Shown here: positions 44,038 through 55,018 of the stretch, piece by piece | How the letters are laid out: each line of letters opens with the position of its first letter | Numbering within the stretch: the stretch's first letter is position 1 | From: Tanytarsus gracilentus | Lineage: Eukaryota > Arthropoda > Insecta > Diptera > Chironomidae | Reading direction: 5' to 3' | DNA length: 64,000 nucleotides | Assembly: GCA_038502055.1 (NCBI GenBank) | Contig: JAXRKN010000018.1 | Span: forward strand, 496,001 to 560,000 | Notes under the pieces: model-generated | Database searches by the model: none | The model's input: the letters and a program-made list of their open reading frames with translations, nothing else | Told to the model about the DNA's origin: nothing | Program-made: the position numbers and the translations under genes

Positions 44038-44363
44038 ATGAAGTTGATTTATTTCTTCTTCTTGTTTTCTGTGATTTTATATGTCGAGACTCAAAAGCTG
44101 CCGACAATTGAGATTTTGGTGGAGAAAAAGTCAATTTGTATGAAGGAAATTGATACACTCGACAAGTGCTTGAAAGATAACGTTGGAGGTGAAGGTAAGT
44201 GATGTAAAAATTGACAATTAAAATATTTCAAACCCTAATTTAATTCATAGATCTCGAAAAAGCCGTTAAAGCTTGTCAAACTCTCAAAAATCAAATGGAC
44301 GAGTGCATCAAAAAAAGTGTCGTGGGATCACCGAAAAAGCAGTCAAAGACCTCAAAAATTTAA
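44038..44363 (+). CDS. Small secreted helical protein with two Cys pairs
   Basis: Exons 44038-44194 and 44251-44363 join in phase 1 to 89 aa. Residues 1-19 (MKLIYFFFLFSVILYVETQ) are a signal peptide. The mature part has four cysteines as C-X9-C and C-X10-C (CMKEIDTLDKC, CQTLKNQMDEC), resembling twin CX9C helical hairpins, and a Lys/Ser-rich end. CX9C folds are usually mitochondrial intermembrane proteins; the signal peptide here argues for secretion instead. No named family is assigned. It lies 155 bp upstream of the ionotropic receptor gene in the same direction but has its own stop and start region. Confidence 0.6.
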
Positions 44364-44518
44364 CCCTGACCCAATCTAATAAAATTAATTATTCAAAAAA
44401 AATATAAAATCATTAAAAAAATGTGTGACGATAAAAAAATCTCAATGTTGTCCACTTTCGATGACAAAAATGATCCGATAACGTTGCGAGGTGACGTTAA
44501 AAAATCACAACGAATAAA

Positions 44519-46925
44519 ATGAAAAGTTTGATAATTTTTTCAGCATTCTTTAATTTAGTTATTTGCGATTTAAACTCGGATTGTGTATCGGAAGCCATCT
44601 CAGATGTGATAAGTGAAGTTTATGTTAAAAAATTGATCAAGTTCGATGTGATTTTGTTAGAAACTTCAACACACATCGAAAATGTTTTGAGTGAAATTTT
44701 GGCTCTGAATGTCAACGATTACGACATAAAATACCTAAAATTGTCTTTGGGGCAAAGTGAAACCTTTAACTTCACTCAATCTGCGCTAATTTTATCGAAA
44801 TCCCACAAACGAGCGATGAATTTTCTTTTATATTCGAAACTCAAGGTCATCACACCGAAAAAGTTAAAGTTTTTAATTTACATCGAAAATTTTAAAGAAA
44901 TTTTGTTCGAAGTCCCACTACAGTTTGACGTCTCAGGTCATGTCATGCATTTCGCTTATTTTTTGGTTAGATACAAAAAATATCTTAAACTTTCAACGAT
45001 TGAATGGTTTACAGAGAAATTTTGTGACCGTGATCAATTCGTGAGCATCAATAGATTCGATAAAAAATCAAAAAAATGGGAAAAAATGCTCGAAATTTCC
45101 GAAAAATTTCACAACTTTCACCAGTGTCCAATTGTGTTTATGGTTTTCAGTCAAGGAAGTCAAAGTCATACACAAACCTATGAAGATGGAGAAACAGAAG
45201 GATTATTCCCGAATCTTTTCAAAGTTGTTGCCGAAAGGGGCAATGGAAGTGCAATTGTACAAGCTCCAGGAGAAGATATAATTAATTCTCTCTATGACTT
45301 TCATCATGGAACTAAAAATCTTAAATCGCATGTTTTAATCAAAAGCGGATCAGTCACGAACCTACTGCAAGGCGTTGATCATATCACGTCTACATACGAA
45401 GACGCAAGTTATGTTCTACTTCTACCAACTGGTGAAAATTATTCGAGTTATGAAAAGATTTTGATGCCTTTTGATGAACTTACTTGGATATTCTTAATGC
45501 TCACTTTTTGCATTGCTTTTTTTGTGATTTTCTTCATCAACCAAATGCCGAAAATTATTCGTGATTTCTTTTATGGCGAGAAAGTTCATCATGCGGCTTT
45601 TAATGTTATTGGCGCCTTTTTCGGCATCGGCCAAGTGAAATTGCCGACTGGAAATTTCCCGAGGATTTTGTTGTTGTTTTTCGTGTTTTATTGCTTGGTG
45701 ATGAGAACTGCTTATCAAGGTGGGTTAAAATTACTGATGGGTTTGAATTAGCTGCTATAAAAAGTTAATGCTATTATTAAAGTGCTATAAAAACTGCTTT
45801 AAATTACTGCTGTGAAAACCTGCTAAAAGTAAATGATGCCAATAATCTGCTATAAAAATAATAATATTATAAAAACTACTGTAAATAAACGGTTATAAAA
45901 ATAATACTGTATATAAACTGCTTTAAAAAATAATGTTGTAAAAACTGCTTTAGCAATTACAACTGTAAACAACTTTTGAAAAAATATGTGATGTAAATAA
46001 TCTGCTGAGAAAGTCCATCCTGTTAATAAACTGCTTTATTAACTGCTATAGAATCAATGCTTTAAACAAACTGCTACTAAAAATAAATGCTGTTAATAAA
46101 CTGCTATAAAAACCATTTAAAATTAAGTGCTATAAAAAATTATAACAGTTATTTTAATTTTTAATTTTTAATGACAAAATTCTTAATAACTTTAAAACCA
46201 AAAATTTTCAGGTGTTTTTTTCACGATGATGACAAGTGACATGCGTAAGCCACTGCCAAAGACTCTTCAGGAATTTATTGATCAAAACTTTTCGGTCGTT
46301 TATGATGAAGACTTTGAGGATTTTATCGAAAGTTTCGTTAAAGTCAAAAGGTAATTGAATTTTTACAATTTTAAAATTTTAATTTTCCAAAATTTAAAAT
46401 TTCAGCGACAAAAAACTCTGCGTCGACGTAAATGAGGGTCAAAAATTTTATTTCGACCGATCACAGTTTAAGAATTCGTCAGGAAAGCTTGCATTTTTTG
46501 GGATGTCAGTTACGATTGATTTGTTGGGTTCGTTCTACAGTTTCACACCAATTGTTTTGGAAGAAAGAATTCTTTCGACGGGTGTCGGAACGTCAATGAT
46601 ACGTAACAGCTTCATTTTTCATCTTTTTGATGAAGTGGTTCAAAGATTGACATCAGCTGGCATTCTTCAAGGTTGGATTTCTTATTACAAACCTTTGTTC
46701 TATCATCCTTATGAAGAACCAAAAAAAGAACCTGAAATATTGACAGTCAGTGACTTGACTTTCGGATTTTTTATTTGGCTTGCTGCTTTGGGATTTTCGA
46801 GTTTGGAATTTCTTCTGTGTGAAGTTTTGCCGATGATTATAAAAGAGATTTGCAAACAAATAAGATTGCATATTGGTTTGATTTTTTTCATGCTTTATTG
46901 GAGAAGATTAAGAGAAACAATTTAA
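44519..46925 (+). CDS. Divergent ionotropic receptor (chemosensory IR)
   Basis: Exons 44519-45719, 46212-46350 and 46406-46925 join in phase to 619 aa. The signal peptide is MKSLIIFSAFFNLVIC. A ~290-residue extracellular part leads to the MPFDELTWIFLMLTFCIAFF entry to the first membrane helix at ~320. A second hydrophobic helix follows (FPRILLLFFVFYCLVMRTAYQG), then the second ligand-binding lobe in exons 2-3 (MTSDMRKPLPKTLQEFID). A last helix (FGFFIWLAALGFSSLEFLLCE) precedes a short cytoplasmic tail. This is the plan of insect ionotropic receptors, glutamate-receptor relatives expressed in chemosensory dendrites. The ligand-binding residues of true glutamate receptors are not evident, as in most divergent IRs. 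Intron 1 holds a degenerate repeat. Confidence 0.8.
45745..46145 (+). repeat. Degenerate CTGCTATAAAAA minisatellite in the IR intron
   Basis: About 400 bp within intron 1 of the ionotropic receptor made of imperfect copies of CTGCTATAAAAA-like words spaced 15-35 bp apart (e.g. near 45,780, 45,850, 46,080 and 46,100). Confidence 0.6.
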
Positions 46926-47041
46926 ATTTGATAATTTGTTAATTAATGGATGTTAAAAATACATATTTGTAGCGAATTGTTGAAATATTTGCATGCAAAT
47001 TTCATGAAAATATGATTTTTGTCTGCTTGGAAATAATTTAA

Positions 47042-47106
47042 GCAGAGATGGGCAATTAATTAATTTCCCAAAATTAAGTTGTATTTTTTGTAGTTCCCCA
47101 TCTCTG
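47042..47106. mobile_element. Tiny inverted-repeat element
   Basis: CAGAGATGGG at 47043-47052 is mirrored by CCCATCTCTG at 47096-47105, around ~44 bp. Target duplication is unclear. It lies between the convergent IR and pickpocket genes. Confidence 0.4.
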
Positions 47107-47121
47107 GATTTAATTAAAAAT

Positions 47122-49410
47122 TCAATAGTGATTAAAACTTGATGCCATCCTGTAACCTGAAAACTCGCTCATGTCTGACTTTGCCGTGTCCAATCGTGGA
47201 ATTTTTATGACATTAACATTCACGTTGTGTTTCTCCAATCGCTGTGAAAATGTTTTAGGTTTTGAGACTTCTTCTTTGACCTTCTTGTAGTTTAAATAAA
47301 ATCGTATAGTGAAAAAATATAAAACTTCTAATACAGAAATTATTGACATTCCAATTAACAGCGAATAAACACCGCCAAGTGACGAAATTAAACTGATAAA
47401 ATTTGTCAGCAAACTTCGAATGAAAATTCGATAAAATTGAGATACAAAGTAAACGTGAACGATCATGTGGTCGGCGGTGATGTTGAAGCTGAAAAAATAA
47501 TTTTAATAAATTTTAAAAAAAAACTTTAAATTCTCACTTAAACGGATCAACATTAACTGAATTCGCTAAATTTGGATCAATATCAGTTGAGCTCATTCTG
47601 ATGTTGTAAGTGGTTGTGTCGCACTGTGACGGACATTTGCAATCAAGTTTAGTTTCATTCGTCGGTGCTTTGACATTTTTTAAAATCTCTCGATTGTTGA
47701 ATAAACATGGTAAGTTAAGGACATTGCAAGTGTCATAGTTTTCAGTGTTGTAGTAAAAGTAAGGAAGGCACTGACAGAGTTCGTAGGTTTTTTGCATCAA
47801 ACACTCGACGAGACAATTGGGCTCTTTGTAGGTTGGAAAAACTCTGAAATGAAAAATTTAAAATTTAAAAATTTAAAATGGACAAAATGTCTCATGGACA
47901 AAATTTCTTGTGGACAAAATGTCTCGTGGACAAAATGTCTCGTGGACAAAAAACCCAGCACCCACCTCAACTCATATTCATCGCCAAAAACGCATCCACG
48001 ATCGCTGATCGGCAATGCACTAATGGCCGCCGAACTGATTGTCCTTTCAGGTCGAATTTCAACGTAAGTTTCCTGCTGACTCGGCAACATTCTCTCAATT
48101 GTTTTCTCCGATGGAAAAAGATCGAATTCGTTGATTAAAATTTTAATTCCTTCCGAGTTGACTGTGGTCATTGCGTCTTTTTCTACTAATGGATTTAAAA
48201 TTACGCTCAAACCTCGACCGGGACCGAAAAAATTTGTTTTTCTAATTATTTCTTTTTTCTTTGATTTTCCGCCGGTTTTGAGAGGTTTTTTGATATTGAA
48301 CGCACAACAATAACCTTGATATGTTTCTGAGACACTAAAAAGTTCTTTGCAATCGATAATTTTTCCTTCCCAACGGCATCGATGAAGGAGATTTGTGCAT
48401 GGATACATCAACTTTTGCATTGTCTGTTGAACATCAAAGCGATTGTCACTTAGAACTTGTGAGAGGGTTGCGAGATCATCAGGATCGAACGCTGTGATTT
48501 TATTCGTGAACCCAGCGAGAAATTTAATGCGATAAGAAAGATCGATGGTGGTGAGATTGTCATAGGTTGTGCCATTTTGAAATGTTTCACTTTGAGAGTA
48601 AAAATTTGAACAAAAAAAAATTTTTAAAATTTATTTGAACATTTTTGAAATTTTTTTGAATTTTTTAACATTATTTAATATTTTCAAACAGCTTTCAAAA
48701 AATTTGTAAATATTTTTTTATTTTTTTTGAATAATTTTAAAATTTTAAAGAATTCAAAATATTTTTAAAAAATTAATTATTTGAAATTTCAAAAATATTT
48801 TTAAAGTTTTTTTAAGTTAATTTTAACTGAAAATATTAAAAAGAATTGAAAACTTTTTTGAAAAATGCTAAAAAATTCAAAATTTGAAAACCATTCAAAA
48901 AAATTTAGAATTATTCTAGTAAATTTTTAACATCTTAAAAATTTCCAAAAGCTTTCAAAAAAATTAAATTAAACTCACAGCGATTGAATTAATTTTTCCA
49001 CTCTCGATTCGGTTATAAAGTTTGGGTTGCAAAAAGTCACTGCTGGAAATTCAATTTCATGAATTGCACCGAAATTTGTTTCAATGTTGATTCGAGTTGG
49101 ATTTGACTGTTTTTAAATTATTCAAAATTTAATAAAATATTAAAACATTAAATTTTCTTACCTTATACCTCACCAAAAAAGTCGCCATCAACGCAATCGC
49201 GCTCACAAAGCAAGTAAAAATGATAAAAATCCAATAAAGTTTTGTGAATTTGTTGGCTCGCGCTTCGTTGATGTGTTTCATGCCATGAATTGTGGTTGTA
49301 TCCAAAAATTGACTCATTGTTAATTTAAAAGCTCGACCAAAAATATTTTCTTTGGGCTTTTTAATTTTCTCCTTTTGATTGAGATTTTTTGAGTTCTTAG
49401 GAATCGCCAT
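47122..49410 (-). CDS. Pickpocket-type DEG/ENaC sodium channel subunit
   Basis: Five exons, 49410-49162, 49106-48979, 48589-47966, 47843-47538 and 47488-47122, join in phase to 557 aa. Landmarks in order: a cytoplasmic N-terminus; TM1 at ~58-80 (LYWIFIIFTCFVSAIALMATFLV); FPAVTFCNPN just after; a large extracellular loop with clustered cysteines (CLVECLMQKTYELCQCLPYFY, CKCPSQCDTTTYN); and TM2 carrying SSLGGVYSLLIGMSIISVLE, the G-x-S selectivity filter and SxxE end of the family. Pickpocket channels are amiloride-sensitive trimeric Na+ channels in sensory neurons and epithelia. The short C-terminus is basic then Ser-rich. The intron between exons 3 and 4 carries a 16-bp tandem repeat. Confidence 0.88.
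47880..47951. repeat. 16-bp tandem repeat in the pickpocket intron
   Basis: About 4.5 copies of GGACAAAATGTCTCGT. The same GGACAAAATGTC word occurs in the intron of the tubulin-ligase-like gene (61,960-62,080) and, inverted and changed, at 5,819-5,860. Confidence 0.8.
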
Positions 49411-49838
49411 TTAGTTGTGAAGTTGATGAAAGTTCGATAGAAAATGATTGGAATTTTTATGTTGAGTTGAAACGTTAAGCAAGTCAATAATTAAGTTATG
49501 CATGATTAATTAACTATTGCAGTGCTTTGGTGAATAATTAAGGATGTTAATTAAAAGGTTTGCAAATTGACGGGTTGACTTGCAATGGATTTAATTACAG
49601 CTTAGTAAAAAAAATTATTTTGTTAATTGACATTTTATTTTTAATCTTGAATTTTTTATACAATTAATTTTTTTAAAATTACCAAAAAAATTATCTTCTG
49701 AATTACAATTTGTTAAAATTATAAATTCAGATTTTATTAAAGACTATTTATTAATTGATTTAACTTTAATTAGTTTTTTTAATAAAGTTATTACAATTTT
49801 TAAAATTTAATTTTTTGATTCATTTGATCGATAAAAAT

Positions 49839-50182
49839 TCACACAAAATCTTCTTGAACGACTGTTGAGCGTCTCATTCTGTTCTTAACTATCCTTCTTA
49901 TAAAAATTATCAGAATTACAAGAAGTAAAATGAAAGCAATTACGCAAATTAATCCTGTTAAGTTAAATGGAATCGAATTTTTGGGTTGATGAACTTTTTC
50001 TGTCTAAAATTATGAATTTATTCAAAAAATATTAATTTCATTTAATTTAACTTACGGCATTTTCAACTAACGGAGGAAATTTTTCACTTAATCTTTTTAC
50101 TTTTTTAGCTATTATTGATTTTGCACTTCCAAATTTAGCTCGTTTTACTCTCACATGAGCAAAATTTGATGTTTGAATTTTG
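49839..50182 (-). CDS. Small single-pass membrane protein with RVKR site (3' exons)
   Basis: Two exons are supported: 50182-50056 and 50003-49839, joined in phase 0. They encode an extracellular segment with the basic site HVRVKRAKFGSAKS, then a membrane helix (GLICVIAFILLLVILIIFI) and a short basic cytoplasmic tail (RRIVKNRMRRSTVVQEDFV). The plan and the RVKRAKxGS core match the gene at 52,930-54,003. A first signal-peptide exon, expected by comparison, was not found upstream. The family is not recognised. RVKR fits the furin consensus R-x-K/R-R, so cleavage of an ectodomain peptide is possible. Confidence 0.55.
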
Positions 50183-52929
50183 CTAAAATAAAATTTAAGT
50201 TTAAAACTTAAAATTTTAAATTATTTAATTATTTTTTAGCACTAAATTTTCACATTTAAATATTTTTATTTAACTTGCACTTCTTAATTTTGCTCCAGTA
50301 AATTAATCACTTAATTAACTAACCACTGTCAAAAAGAATTATCACTTTAATTTAAAAAATTAATTTTAAATATTAAAAAATTTATCTTTCGCTTTTTAAA
50401 TCCGCGAGTCAAAAACGTAATTTTTAAAAATGGTGAATTTACTATGGTGAAACATCCCAATGAGAGACAAATTTAATAATTTCCAATAAAGTTCGAATTT
50501 CACCATAATTTTTCTTTCCCTTTTCAAATCTAAAAGTTTTTCACCATCAAAATTTTTGCACTTTCACTCAGTGAAAAAATCTCATTAGAATTTAGAAAAT
50601 TCTCTTCAATTTTTTAATTAGAGCTCCGCTCTCTTTTTTTGTTGAAATTAAATTCATTCAAAATTTACCCATAAATGGGTATTCGGCTGAAGGTGGAGTT
50701 GAGTTTTAAAAATGCGATTTAAAAATGATAGTTTTTATTTCTGGATACATCTTGTATTAATTCATTATGGATTATGAATTAAAGTTCAAAATGATTTTAA
50801 AATTAAACTTTTAGGTTCCTAAAAGTTTGCAGCCATTCAAAATGAGTTAATTTTTTGTATAAGTGCAATTATTTTATTAATTAAAATTTAATTAGCTTTG
50901 TGTTTTTTTATGATTTTTCTTCATAGTAAACTTTACACTAACTAAAATTAAGTGTTTTTAAATTTATACTTAATTCATTTGATCCGTTTGTCGATCGGCC
51001 AGATAAAAAAATTTTCCGTGTCACATTAGTTAATTTTTGAAAAATTTTCCTGCTTCTACCGAAAGTTTATGGCTGGTCTAAAAGTGTTATTAGAAAGCGG
51101 AGACCATGTAGAATTTAATAAAAAATAGTCTTATACGGCTTTGAAGCAAAATCTAAGGATAAACTCGATTTTTGTAATTACAACAACAACAATTTATTCA
51201 GCCGAATACCCTAATGTTAATCATTTCCTCGTTCGCGAAAAATTGAACAAAATTATTTTGAACTATCAACATTAATTTTCTGAAAATTCAAATGAAAAAA
51301 AAAAGTTTAAGGCTAAAATAAAAATTTTAATTTGATTTACATTTTAATATTTTACTGACTTAGTAGCAAATCATAAAATAAAAATTCAACATAATATTTT
51401 TTTCTAATTAAATTATTTTGATTGAAATCAATCTCAAAATTGATAAAGTTTGATTAGATTACAATTTTTACAAGTTTTTTTAATCCTAATAACCCATACA
51501 ACAGTCGATTATGGTGAAATTTTGATTAAAAATTACTTTGAAGAAGTTTTGATTGACATTTTTATTTTTATTTGTTTTAAAAATTGCACTCACAAAAGTT
51601 TAGCGAAATCCGCCATAATTTTAAATTTTTATAAATTTTTTAATTTGTGTCCAGGTTCAAACAATAAACTTCACTAAATTGATATCAAGATTTTACTTTT
51701 CTATCACAATATTAATTAATTAAATTAGCTCAAATTGTTTTGAACTCAAAGATAATTTTTCACGCTTGTTTTCATCTCGAGCAGTTGAGATGAAGTGAAA
51801 TAAATAATAAAAAAGGATGAAAATTTTCTCGCCACAGAATGTAATAGAGAGATTTCACGATGATTGTTTCATCTTTTTTTGCAACGATTTAACGAGGTAA
51901 AAAGTATTCACTTTTATATTTTCGTGCATAAACAAATTTTTATATTTAATTTATTATTTCTTGCCACATTCGGACACAGAAAAGAAGTTGAGCTTATAAA
52001 TTATGTTTAAGTGGTGAAAAAATCAAAAAATTAATAAATTTTTTTTAGAATTCTCAGCATTTGAATAAATTTTGTATTTTTCATTAATTAAATAATTTTT
52101 TAATAAAATAAATCGAAATATTTTTTGAGTATTTCTTTTGTCCATAAATAATGTTTTAAATTAGATTTTATGATAACAAATTTTTCATTCGCCAAGTTTT
52201 GATTTTTTTTGCATTTTTGATTGCTGTCAATCTTTTAATTAGCTGCTAATTGATGAAAATTTTGATGTTAATTTTCTATCCAGTTTTTTAAGAATTTAAT
52301 TTTTCTCCTTTTTTTGCGGTTTCGTAAAATTAAATTGATAAAAATTTTAATTGTTCTACTTCCACTTGATTCATTTTGTATGTGCACGTTATTGATGATT
52401 AATTTAAGTTTCTCATCCACACTGGCATCTGATGCATCTCATGTTCAAGTGCGTAATTGGTTTCAGCTGATAAAAATTTTAATGACTAGATTTTATAACT
52501 CGGAAGAAAAAAGTTTTATTAATTTTTAATCATTTCAATGTAAGAAAAAAGTCAAATTTAATTTTTTAATTAAAACTTTATTGACTTAGCTATTTTTTCA
52601 TAAGAATCAAATTAGTTAAAATTTGTGTATTTAAAAACTTATTTAATTTTCTTATCATGTACTTTCATACTTTTCTAGTTTTTTGTAAATTAATTTATAG
52701 TTTTTTAATTTTAATTAATTTAAAATAAATATACACAAACATTACTAAACTTAAATTAAATAATTCTTAAATATTGTTAGAAAATGAATTTTCTAATTTA
52801 ACTTAAGAATTTACATTAATGATTTATTTGATGAAGGAACTGGAAAAGCTTTTTTGTGATGAATTTTAGCAACCAGTTTTAAGCTTTTAATTTTGTGTCA
52901 TTTTATAGATGATTTTTTCAAATCCAAGT
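50183..52929. other. Long stretch without a convincing gene
   Basis: About 2.7 kb of AT-rich DNA. It must contain the missing 5' exon of the small membrane protein gene if that gene is intact. Weak open frames at 51,450-51,677 and 52,314-52,529 lack good starts, splice context or family resemblance. Confidence 0.4.
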
Positions 52930-54003
52930 TTACACTTCCAGCACCTGAACTTCTCGTTGCTCAACTTCAATGTTTTGTGATCTTCTTTTTGCATAAATAA
53001 AAACAGCCACGGCAGCGACTGATAAGAAAACAAAACCAACACTTTTGATGACGGTTTTTGTATTTATCGAATTTTTTCGATGTCCCCATTTAGATTTTAA
53101 TGATTGCTAACGATAAAAATAGTTTATGAGTAAAATGCAATCACAATTTATAAAATTTACTCATACATTAACTGGTTGACTGGCTTTTTTAACATGATCA
53201 AGAACACCAGGAATCTTGGATTCAGCTTTTCTACTTCCTGCTTTTGCTCGCCTCACTCTCATCAATAGACTTTCACTGGATTTGAATAAATTTTAAAAAA
53301 AACTTTTTAAAAAATTCTAATTTTTGTTGAGTTATCAGCAAAAATTGTTAAAAAATAAAAATTATGTTTACGGTTTTTTGGTTTGTAGTTTCACATCAAA
53401 GTGAATCAGCACGTTTCCGTGCGGTTCACAAATTTTTTTTGAATTCACTTTTGAACTTTTAAAAATTTCGCAAAGAGTTAAAAAAAATTTAGTTTTTTAA
53501 GTTAAAAAACAAAAAAATTAAATTAACGAATTTAAAAAATATAAATTAAAAATTTTTTAAAATCTAGAAAAGTCTTTTAAATTATTTTAAAACTTTTCTT
53601 ATTTTATTAAACCTTTTTGAATTAAATTCGAATTAAAAAGGTTTAAAAAGTATTGCAATGAATATCGTGAATAATTTATATGGTTGAATGAGGATTGACT
53701 GGAAAATAAAGGATTAAGGCGATGAATGGATTTTTTGGAGTTCATGAAGGCGTCACTATTTTTTTTAATGTTCACCTTTCAATCGGTTCAATTGTTGTTT
53801 CATCGGAACTCTCCAAACTTGCAGAGGATGTCAATTGAATGCAGGCTGATGCCAAAACAAGTGACACAATAATGCTGCGATAAATTAATTGTAAAATTTC
53901 GTAAATTTATTTGTTAGAATTTTTTTATCCAATTTTTTTTAAAAATCACTTAAATTATTTTAAGATTTAAATCAAAAACTCACATAATTGTTTTAGAATT
54001 CAT
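52930..54003 (-). CDS. Small single-pass membrane protein with signal peptide and RVRR site
   Basis: Four exons, 54003-53984, 53874-53776, 53275-53167 and 53106-52930, join in phase to 134 aa. Residues 1-24 are a signal peptide (MNSKTIIIIVSLVLASACIQ). An acidic stretch (SLESSDETTIEPIESES) is followed by LMRVRRAKAGSRKAESK, with a furin-type RVRR site. After a polar linker comes a membrane helix (TVIKSVGFVFLSVAAVAVFIYA) and a cytoplasmic tail ending EQREVQVLEV. It is a type I membrane protein of unknown family, paralogous to the gene at 49,839-50,182 in exon phase, motif and topology. An acidic pro-segment before a furin site suggests a processed ligand or receptor-like peptide; this is inference only. 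Confidence 0.68.
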
Positions 54004-55018
54004 GTTGAATTTTTTATTAAACTATTTTTTTAACTTTCACTCAATTTAAATAAAGTTGATTTTTTTATCAAACTTTTCTATGCCGCACTTTGAAATCAAT
54101 GATTTTTTTTCAAAAAATTTTAATTGGTTTGAAATTTTCTTTTTTGGTATAAAAACTTTGAGGAGTTTAAATTTTGTAAATTATCTTTTTAATAATTATA
54201 TGATATTTTTCAGTTTAATGACTTTTCATTTCAAATGATGTGTGAAGAATGAGTGAAACTCTCATAAATTCACAATATATATATATGAAATTAGATCGAG
54301 AAACGAATACGATAAGTTTTTTTCCTTTTATCTCTCTCACATTCTACGTCATCACTGTTTTTATTGAGAGAGACTTCAAGATTTTTTTACAAAATTACTC
54401 AATGGGTTTTTTTAATTTCCACATTGCATTGGATACTTTAGAACTGTGTAAAAAATTAAATTCAATTTAATCATTTTGACACACGAAATTTTTGAAAATA
54501 AATATTTAGAAGATCATAAAGTAAATTATCAAGATATATTTTACGCCCATAAAAAATAATCAATTTTACAATGTACAACTGTTTTAGCAACAATGTATCG
54601 ATCGTTATTCATTAAATCGTGCGAAACCAATCAGTGTCATTAAAAAAAATTCGCGAGATTGAACAGACAAGATTTGCGTCATGGATAAAATGAATCATCC
54701 GTCGTATGTCGTTTAAAAAAAGAGAAGAGACTAAGAGTTTAATCCAAGTTAATTCTTAAGTCTGTTGATAAAGAAATGAGGAAAAAATTTTATAAAAAAT
54801 TTTCGCGCTCAAAAAAATCTTCGTGTTCGATCGAAATTTGAGAATTTAGTAAATGTTGAGAGAAAATTGAGAGAGAAAAAATAAATAGAAAGTTAAAATT
54901 CTCTTGAGAACTTGAAGAGATTTTTTGATGGGTTTACAGCATATTTTTTTTTCCTTTCAATCTCAAATTACCAAATTGAATTTTTATTCAATTAAAATTC
55001 TTTCACACATTTTAAAAT
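54004..55018. other. Gene-free stretch
   Basis: AT-rich intergenic DNA between the small membrane protein gene and the DM9 gene. Open frames near 54,056 and 54,249 are Phe/Asn-biased and judged spurious. Confidence 0.45.

Noticed and set aside
47797..47965. Apparent extension of pickpocket exon 3 (WVLGFLSTRHFVHETF...)
   Set aside because: It begins at a GTGGGT donor and runs through a 16-bp tandem repeat; splicing to 47843 restores the conserved channel sequence in phase.
51450..51677. 75-codon plus frame with a hydrophobic start
   Set aside because: No ATG at its start, no splice context and no recognisable family; possibly a gene relic but not supportable.
52314..52529. 71-codon plus frame with a signal-like stretch
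   Set aside because: Starts at a non-ATG codon and has no downstream domain or poly(A) context.
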